Source: Epichloe hybrida (lineage: Eukaryota; Ascomycota; Sordariomycetes; Hypocreales; Clavicipitaceae). Taken from it: a stretch of DNA of 64,000 nucleotides. The stretch's first letter is position 1. The number at the start of each line of letters is the position of its first letter. The notes beneath the pieces were generated by a model. The model had not been told where the DNA came from. It searched no databases and worked only from the letters and a program-made list of their open reading frames with translations. Both the position numbers and the translations under genes were made by a program. Location: the NCBI GenBank assembly GCA_019022495.1, contig JAFEKR010000014.1, positions 620,001 through 684,000 of the forward strand, read 5' to 3'. Shown here piece by piece: positions 56,500 to 64,000 of this stretch.

Positions 56500-59400
56500 T
56501 TACCTTATATCTAGCCTACCTCTATAGCTATACTATTTTACCTAATGCCTCTCTCTAGTTATTTATAGTGTCTATTTATTAGTTAGTTTAGTTACCTCTA
56601 GGGTAGCCTTGATCCTCCCCTAGTTTATATTAACTAAAGGCTAGATCTTATGCTAATATATAGTATTAGAGTTTTCTTATACTAAGGAATTACTTTATAA
56701 TATATCTTACCTTTAGGGGATTATCTAAGGCTAGCCTTATCTCCTATATGTCTCTAGGCTATCTTATTTAGGGGTGTCTATAGTTATAGTTAGCGTAGTT
56801 AATAATTATATAGTACTAGTCTTTAACTATATAACTATAGCTATATAGAGGTAAAGCTACCCTAGGAATACGCCTTTAGAAGAGGAACTTATTAAGGCTA
56901 ATCTTTCCTATATATAATTATACTATTATAAAGGAAATATACTTATTAAGCCTAGTGTGGAATTTCTAGATTTCCTTTAGGTTATAGGTAGGTAAGTAAT
57001 CCTTTATTAGCTCTCTCCTATGCCTATATTATCTTTATTACCTATTAGAATACTAGTTTTCTTATCTTTTCTTTTACTCCTTATATAGTTATATATCTAG
57101 TTTATTATTAGTAAGTAAGGGTTTTCTTTTATATTATAATACTATTTACACTAAGTTAGCTATAGCCTATATCTTATTTATTATTTCACTAAGTATAATC
57201 CTTTCCTTAAACTTTTACTTTATCTTATTTAAGTAAAGGTCTAGGGGGGGATATAGGTTTTAACTTCTAGCTAAGTAATTAGTATAGCCTTAAATACTCT
57301 AGCTATAGTCTAAAGATAAGTTAATTAGTTTACTATAAAACTTCTAACTATTTCTTATAGTTTTCCTCCTTTCTTAGTTAGGGTGTAGTAGGCGCTTACC
57401 CTATAGGTAAGAATAGGCTAGACTACCTATATATATATAAGCTAAGTGTCTTTAAAGCTAATGCCTTATACTAACGCTACTAATATAAAGAGTGTAAGCT
57501 ACTACTAGGCTAGTTTTCCCTTAAGGATATTCTTATAAGCGCTCTAGTTAAGTTTCCTATTTACCTATACCCTAAGGAATTAGTATGCCTTTATTAGCGC
57601 TATCTCCTCTATGCTAAGCTAGACCCTAGCCTATAGGGGCCTATAGGCCTTGCTAAAGTATATAAGTTTAGTTTTTACTAGGTTAAACTTTACTCTTACT
57701 TTCTTTACCTATTTCTTATAGATCTTCTAAGTAGCCTTAAGTTTTCTCTAGGTTTATACTATATTTTTACTAAATACTATAATATTTATATTATTAGTAA
57801 ATCTAATTACTACTATGCTTAAAATAGCCTAAAGGTATGCGTAAAGTTCTATAAAGTAAAGGAGAAAGAGAATTAGTAAAAGAGAAAATCCTTATAAGGT
57901 ACTAGCCTTAATCTTAAAGGGTTTAAAGAGTCCTCTATTAAAGCTAAGCTAGCTTATTCTATTTACTAGGAAGCTTTATATTATAGCTATTAGCTAGTAG
58001 GGGATTCCTATTAGAATTAGTAAGTAAATTAAGTATAGGTAGCTAACTCTATTAAAAGTAAATAAGATATTTATCTAGGTAAGTAAGGTAATTCTACCCT
58101 TACTTTAAGCCTCTCTTACGCACTTTACTAAGACCTTAATTATAGTCTTTATTAACCTATTTATCCTATTTCCTATCTATAGCTCTAGGAGAAGTCTTTT
58201 TACCTTAGTAAAGGCTATAAGTTACTTTATAATTACTACTTCTATAATTTTTCCTATAATATTTAGTAAGGAGATAAGCCTCTAAGTATTAGCCCTTCTT
58301 ATCTCTTTTATTATCTTACTTAGTTTCCTAATTACTACTACTCTAGTAGTCTAGAATTAGGCTAGGAAATACCTTACTTTAAGGATAGTGTTTAGGAGCT
58401 AGACTATAGCTTCTTTTACTAGCTTATTATAGGCCTTAATAAGGCTTACTAGGAGCTTATTATTACCTAGTGCTTTCTAGCTAGCTATATTTAATATAAT
58501 ATCTAATATCTCTTCTAGTTTAAACTAGTTATTATCTAGGAATAGTGCGTTATCTAACTCTAGGAAGGTGAGGTCTAGGATTTAGAAGAGGTTTACTATA
58601 GGCTTAGGGAAAAACCTTAGCGCTAGTATGCTTACTTTATCCTTATATATAATAGCTAGGTTTAGGTTATTTTTAGTCCTTTCTAGCTCTAGTAGCCTAG
58701 GTAGCTCTAGGGGGGCCTAGCTTTAAAGCTAGGCTTATCTCTTTAGTCTTCACACTCCCTTATTCTTTCTCTATATATTAGCCTTTTATAGGGTGTCTCT
58801 TTATATGTATTTTCTCTTAGTTTTAATAACTTATTCTTAGTCCTTATTTGCCTTAGTGTAAGCTTACTAGTTTACTTCTATCCTTTATTATCTCTATTAT
58901 CTCTTTGCCTATCTAGCTCTAGTAATTACCTCTTTAGCTATTCTTAACCACTATGCCTCTAGGCTAGGGAGCCCCTAGAGCTTTTATAGGGCTACCTTAT
59001 CTGCTATTTATTAAAGGTTTATAATAAGCTAGGTAGTATACGTGTCTATCCCTTCTTTATCTTGTGGATCTAGGGTGTTTTTAGGTTAAAAGCATACTAC
59101 TACCTTTGCCTTTATGTATGGTTTGTCTATTGTATTTTACGTGTATTTAAGGGCCTATAGGATGTTATCTTGTGGGCTAGTAAAGATACTAATTAGCTAT
59201 AGGATATAGTTAGATCTAGTAAGGTCTTTTACTCCTTTGTAGTGAACTTAGATATCTAGGGTTACTTACGCTAGGTCTATAGTACTATCCCTATTATCCT
59301 TATGTTATCTAGTTAGTTCCCCTTAGGGTATTACTAGTCTAAGCCTCCACTAGCTTATAAGTTCTAGTAGCTTATCTGCTTTATTAGTGGTTCTATCTAG

Positions 59401-61200
59401 CCTATCCTAGAGAGAATGCTTTTAGTTAAAATCTCCTATAAATACGCTTTAGTTACGTGGTATCTCTATATTAATGTCTTATATAAGGGTGTTTTAGTTA
59501 TTACTATAACCCTTTAAATAAAGGGAATAAATATTAATCCTATAAATTTCCACTAGTAACTAGTTAGGCTCTCCCTAGGCTAACTATAACCTTATATTAT
59601 ATTTCTTATTAATATATATAGCATTATACCTATTATAATATATAAGTTAAAACTAGGTAAGGCCTAGTGTAAGGGGCTATAGATATTTTATATATTCTTA
59701 CTCTTAGATTACTATTATATTTATATTAGTTTAGTAATAGAGCGTAATATATATTAGGCTATTTTTCTTATTTATATTTTAGAAGAGAACTTATAATATT
59801 ACTATATTAATTAAGGGGGTAGTAGTAAGTCTTAGCTATCCTATGCTAGTTTTATTCTAGCCTTAAGTTATTTTATATAGTGCTTAATACTCCTAGCTCT
59901 TAGCTATTTAGCGCTTTACTCTATGTTTATAAGTTAACCTTTTTTTCTTCCTATTATTACTATAGGTTTTATAGCTATACTAGCTCTCTCTTAGGCTAGA
60001 GCTAGGTTCTTACTAAGGAAGCTAGAGGCAAAGTAAGATAGTTATTCTAGGTTACTAGCCTTTACTATATTTTACTTCTCTTTTAGTACTAGGTAGTCTT
60101 TAAACTAGGCTAGGTATAGTCTAAAGCATAGGATATAGTTTTCCTTAAGTTATCTATTTATTATTAGGTATAATGCCTTGCTATCTTTATACTAGCTAGC
60201 TCTATACTTACTATACCTTAGTGCTACCTTATAAAACTTAGTAATATATCCTATTTAGAAGTAATTATAGTACTATCTAGGTTATAAGGTCTTATTATAT
60301 AGTTTAGTTTAGAATAGCTTTGCTTTAAAGACTATTTATCTTAGTATATCTTATTAGTATCTTTAACTTTAGCTAGTCTAAGAATTAGGGTAATTTACTA
60401 GGTATTCTTACCTTAGGGGTGTCTTATAGTTACCTTAATTATATTTACTTTATTTACCTTTTTAATTTCTATTACTAGGTTCTTAATAAATATATACTTT
60501 ATTAGAAAACCCTTAATAATAACGCTAAGTATATAGCAGTGAATAGCTACCTCTAGGCTAAACACTTTAGTGATTTATTTTTAGTTTTCTTTATATTACA
60601 CTATATTTCGTTTAAAGGTAATAATTATATCCTTACTAGGGAGTCTTCTAGCTACTATTACTAAGGCTTGCCTAATAGCTTTATTTATAGCTATAACTAT
60701 ATCTTTCATGCCCCTAGACTAGAGTAATTCTTATATAGTGTTTTCTTTTATAAGTACTTCTCTATATTATTTTCTAAGGACTTAAAGAGGGGGGGGGTTA
60801 GTATTTAGTTATTTTAGGGCAGGCCTAGCTGCAATACTAGCCTAGGTTAGGGAGTTATTATCTTTAGCTTCCTCCCTAATAGCCTCCTTAAGGGCTGTTT
60901 TTAATACTTCTTTAGTAATATAGATATTACTATTATTAGTGTTTATAGTTCTTATTTTAGCTTAGGCGTGGTTTACTACCTAGTTAGCTATAGTAAGTAT
61001 AATACACTACACTTAGGTAACTTTATTACTTAGGATAAGGCTAGTAATCTTATTATAATATTTTATATCTTTAAGGTATGTAAATTAGTTCTAGTTTACT
61101 ATTAGGTTATTTTCGCTCCTTTAGATATTAAACTATCCTATTCTTACGTTTAGGTAGTAGCTACTCTAAGCTAGCCCCCCTAAGCTTATGTTAATTACTA
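56500..61200 (-). pseudogene. ORF1 and ORF2 relics of the reverse LINE
   Basis: They mirror the forward copy: ORF1 with decayed zinc knuckles (about 60,230-60,080), endonuclease GDFN (about 59,450-59,420), and reverse transcriptase with the FVDD position near 57,800. Same stops and D-to-N type losses. Both copies seem to have been inactivated by RIP independently, since they differ at many transition sites. Confidence 0.75.
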
Positions 61201-61258
61201 TTAGCGTCTTATTTGCACTCCTACTACTAGCTTTGTTATAGTGCGATATTATAGGGGG

Positions 61259-63093
61259 CAGAGTATTGCACTAAAACGTGTAGTGTAGTGTAGTATTTAT
61301 AGTGTAGTGTAGTAACTACACTACAAACTACACTACACTACAAACTACACTAACTACAAGGAAAAAAAAACTACAATACATTACACTACAAATTTTTTTT
61401 CCTAAACTACACTAACTACAAACACTACAAATGTAGTATTAGACTTTTTATTAGTTATTAGTATTATAAGGATTAAAAGAATGCTAGTTATATAAAAGCT
61501 TTTATTATTACCTATTTTATTTAATTAGTTATAGAATTTATAATATTATATTATTTTAGTAATTTTACTATAACTAAGTAAGGTTATATATAATATTATA
61601 CTTTTTTAATAATACTATTTAACTTAATACTTTATTTCCCTAATATAACTTAAAGAAAAACCTTCTTATTATATTATTTACTATTTCTATGAATTATTTT
61701 ATATTTCTATAAATTATTATTATTACTTATTTTAAAAAAACTATAAAAAGAACTACTAGTAAACTTAATATAAGTAGCTTATTATATCTTATTATAGCTT
61801 ATAATAGCTTATAATAGCTTATAATACTAATATTACTAGTATTACTAAGATTACTAAGATTACTAAGATTACTAAATATTATTAGTGTTAAAGTTTAATA
61901 AATAATAAATAATAAATAAATAACTTAAATATAAATACTAGTAATTATAAGTAAATTACTATAGTAAAAGCTATAGTTTTTAATAACTTAGTATTTTAAG
62001 GTTTTTAAAAATATTAATATTATAAAAATGTTTTCTCTTTTATATTTTTTTAAAATAATAATAAAAGTAAAATAATAGTAATAATAGTAATTAAGTAATA
62101 ATAGTAATAATAGTAATTAAGTAATAATAGTAATAATAGTATTAATAGTAATAATAGTAATTAAGGTTATTAAAGTTATTAAAGCTCTTATAATAAGTAT
62201 AGTATATTATATAAAAGTAAGTCTTAGTTTTATTTTAAAAAATAAGTTAAACTTATTTTTTATAGCTTAATTAAGCTATATAGGGTAATTAAAATAATAC
62301 TATTAATTCTTTATTAATAGATTATAAATATTAGTTTATTATATTCTTTATTTATATATTATAGTAATAAGATATATAAAGTTACTATATATAACTTCTT
62401 AAGGCTTTAGAATTATAAAGCTAAAAGTAATATTTAATTAGTTTAAATCTTAAATAAATAGTTTAAGCTTTTTTTAAGTTCTTATTATATTAAGAATAAG
62501 ATTTAAGAACTAAGTATATATTTTATTAACTTCTAGTAATTTATCTAGATTTCTTAATTAATTTTATTCTATTAGTTTAGGGTATTTTTTATTTAAAATA
62601 ATAATAATAATATTTTAAAATATAAAATAATTAATAGTAATAGTAAATAAAATAATAAGAAGGTTTTTCTTTAAGTTATATTAGTAAAATAAAGTATTAG
62701 GTATAATAGTATTATTAAAAAGTTATAATATTATAAATTACCCTAGTTATAGTAAAATCCTTAAAAAAAGGTAAATTTTATAAATTATATAACTAATTAG
62801 GTAAAATAGGTAATAATAAAAGCTTCTATATAACTAGCCTTCTTTTAATCCTTATAATAACCTTATATAATAAAAAAGCCCACTTTTTTTTACTAACACT
62901 ACATTTGTAGTTTTTATAGTTAGTGTAGTTAGTAACTACACTAACTACACTACACTATAAGCAAAAAAAAACTACACTATACTACACTATAAAAAAAAAA
63001 ATACACTACACTAACTACAAGAAAAAAAAAACTACACTATAAATACAAATTTTTCCTAAAAACTACACTAACTACACTACAAACAATACTCTG
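61259..63093 (-). mobile_element. hAT-like non-autonomous element E (1,835 bp), inserted in the LINE leader
   Basis: Termini CAGAGTATTG (61259) and CAATACTCTG (ending 63093) with a perfect 8-bp TSD ATAGGGGG (61251-61258 and 63094-63101). The forward LINE shows the empty site at about 22,344-22,351. The left end has CACTAAAACGTGTAGTGTAG, the right end AGTGTAG arrays. Inside are (TTATAATAGC)n and (ACTAAGATT)n minisatellites (61785-61875) and a long AGTAATAAT array (62090-62160). No transposase. Confidence 0.92.
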
Positions 63094-63391
63094 ATAGGGG
63101 GGGAGAAATAAAGGCAAGGATTTTAAATATCAATGTGATTTGTATTTTAGAGGCAATTCCGAACCTTAGGGTCAGTGCGGAAAAGTATGCAAAGGTTAAC
63201 TTAATACTTTATTTCCCTAATATAACTTAAAGAAAAACCTTTTTATTATATTATTTACTATTTCTATAAATTATTATTATTACTTATTTTAAAAAAACTA
63301 TAAAAAAACTACTAGTAAACTTAATATAAGTAGCTTATTATATCTTATTATAGCTTATAATAGCTTATAATACTAATATTACTAATATTAC

Positions 63392-63508
63392 TAGTATTAC
63401 TAAGATTACTAAGATTACTAAGATTACTAAGATTACTAAGATTACTAAGATTACTAAGATTACTAAGATTACTAAGATTACTAAGATTACTAAGATTACT
63501 AAGATTAC
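63392..63508. repeat. (ACTAAGATT)n minisatellite in element D
   Basis: About thirteen near-perfect 9-bp units. The same array has only three to four units in element E (about 61,850-61,876) and a diverged equivalent (TTAGTAATC) in element B (about 29,590-29,630), so copy number differs strongly between family members. Confidence 0.93.
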
Positions 63509-64000
63509 TTATAATATTATTAGTGTTAAAGTTTAATAATAAATAAATAATAAATAAATAACTTAAATATAAATACTAGTAATTATAAGTAAATTACTAT
63601 AGTAAAAGCTATAGTTTTTAATAACTTAGTATTTTAAGGTTTTTAAAAATATTAATATTATAAAAATGTTTTCTCTTTTATGTTTTTTTAAAATAATAAT
63701 AAAAGTAAAATAATAGTAATTATAGTAATAATAGTAATTAAGGTTATAAAAGTTATTAAAGCTTTTATAATAAGTATAGTATATTATATAAAACTAAGTC
63801 CTAGTATTATTTTTAAAAATAAGTTAAACTTATTTTTTATAGCTTATTTAAGCTATATAGGGTAATTAAAATAATACTATTAATTATCTATTAATAAATT
63901 ATAAATATTAGTTTATTATATTCTTTCTTTATATATTATTACAATAAGATATATAAAGTTACTATATATAACTTCTTAAAGCTTTAGAATTATAAAGCTT

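Larger units (their letters stand above)
54778..63195 (-). mobile_element. Full-length LINE, reverse copy, split by element E
   Basis: It lies inside element D and is flanked by a 17-bp TSD TTAACTTAATACTTTAT (54761-54777 and 63196-63212). The empty target sequence is visible in element E near 61,619. 3' end on the left (ATTCTTTACGC), 5' end on the right (CCTTTGCATACTTTTCCGC). Net length without E is about 6.6 kb, equal to the forward copy. Contents on the minus strand are ORF1 (about 61,200-59,900) and ORF2 (about 59,650-56,500). It is heavily RIP-mutated. Confidence 0.9.
11651..64000. other. RIP-degraded, A+T-rich block made of nested transposable elements
   Basis: From about 11,650 the sequence becomes a patchwork of TA, TAG, TAA and CTA with very little CpA. 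Every recognisable reading frame is cut by TAA/TAG where CAA/CAG or TGG would be expected, and Asp codons in catalytic motifs are changed to Asn. This is what RIP (C-to-T, mainly at CpA, on both strands of repeats) produces. No intact host gene, tRNA or rRNA gene was seen. Confidence 0.93.
49285..64000 (-). mobile_element. Second gypsy element (Gypsy-2), minus strand, runs off the window
   Basis: Left end is a 217-bp LTR (49285-49501, TGTTATAGACT to CCCTTATA), acting as the 3' LTR. The interior continues to 54403, where hAT-like element D inserted. The rest, including most of RT and the 5' LTR, must lie beyond the window. A TRIM copy sits at 52586-53189. Confidence 0.78.
54412..64000 (-). mobile_element. 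hAT-like element D, split by a reverse LINE, right end outside the window
   Basis: The left terminus CAGAGTATTG at 54412 is followed by CACTAAAACGTGTAGTG. Left arm 54412-54777. The right arm starts at 63213 and runs to the window end. The likely TSD is GCGCTAGC (54404-54411) but its partner is not in the window. The right arm matches the right arm of E from about 61,634 on. Confidence 0.82.

Noticed and set aside
11651..64000. Centromere core
   Set aside because: A+T richness and nested retroelements fit a regional centromere, but also any RIP-affected subtelomeric or interstitial block. Sequence alone cannot decide; CENP-A mapping would.

Overview
The window looks like a piece of a filamentous ascomycete (Pezizomycotina, probably a sordariomycete) chromosome. 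The evidence is short introns with GTRNGT...CTAAY...AG signals, a fungal Zn2Cys6 regulator, a chitin synthase-like enzyme, a fungal chitin deacetylase, and a sharp change in base composition. Bases 1 to about 11,650 are a balanced-GC gene block. From there to the end is an extremely A+T-rich block, poor in CpA and rich in TpA, which is the mark of repeat-induced point mutation (RIP). The species cannot be named from the sequence alone.

Gene block (1-11,650). It holds four intact genes: a nucleotide-sugar 6-dehydrogenase of the UDP-HexNAc type (220-1596, minus), a secreted chitin deacetylase with a CBM18 module (3006-4046, plus), a membrane chitin synthase-like family-2 glycosyltransferase (about 5360-7725, plus) and a five-exon Zn2Cys6 transcription factor (8162-10700, minus). 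The set reads as a small biosynthetic cluster. One gene makes an oxidised UDP-sugar, one polymerises a GlcNAc-type chain at the membrane, one deacetylates the product outside the cell, and one may regulate the set. The dehydrogenase and deacetylase are divergent and share a 1.4-kb promoter region. The synthase and the regulator are convergent. The product is inferred to be a modified chitin- or glycosaminoglycan-like surface polymer.

RIP block (11,650-64,000). No intact host gene was found. It can be resolved into nested mobile elements by their termini and target-site duplications (TSDs). An older AT-rich host sequence, called X here, received: (1) a Ty3/gypsy chromovirus (11,888-30,945, TSD CTATT); (2) a 5'-truncated LINE (31,174-33,141); (3) a hAT-like non-autonomous element C (33,354-35,319); (4) a Ty1/copia element on the minus strand (35,855-43,200, TSD ATTAG), which itself holds a 217-bp solo LTR; (5) a solo LTR of the first gypsy family (47,712-47,980); (6) a 604-bp TRIM-like element (48,013-48,616); and (7) a second gypsy element on the minus strand that starts at 49,285 and runs off the window. 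The first gypsy contains hAT-like element F and hAT-like element A. A contains B, and B contains a full-length Tad/I-like LINE. The second gypsy contains another TRIM copy and hAT-like element D. D contains a full-length LINE in reverse, and that LINE contains hAT-like element E.

The hAT-like family (six insertions, CAGAGTATTG termini, 8-bp TSDs, arrays of TGTAG or TGTAT repeats under the ends, internal minisatellites, no visible transposase) and the polysaccharide gene cluster are the two most interesting parts. All protein domains in the RIP block are recognised by eye through stop codons and D-to-N changes. They are relics, not working genes.
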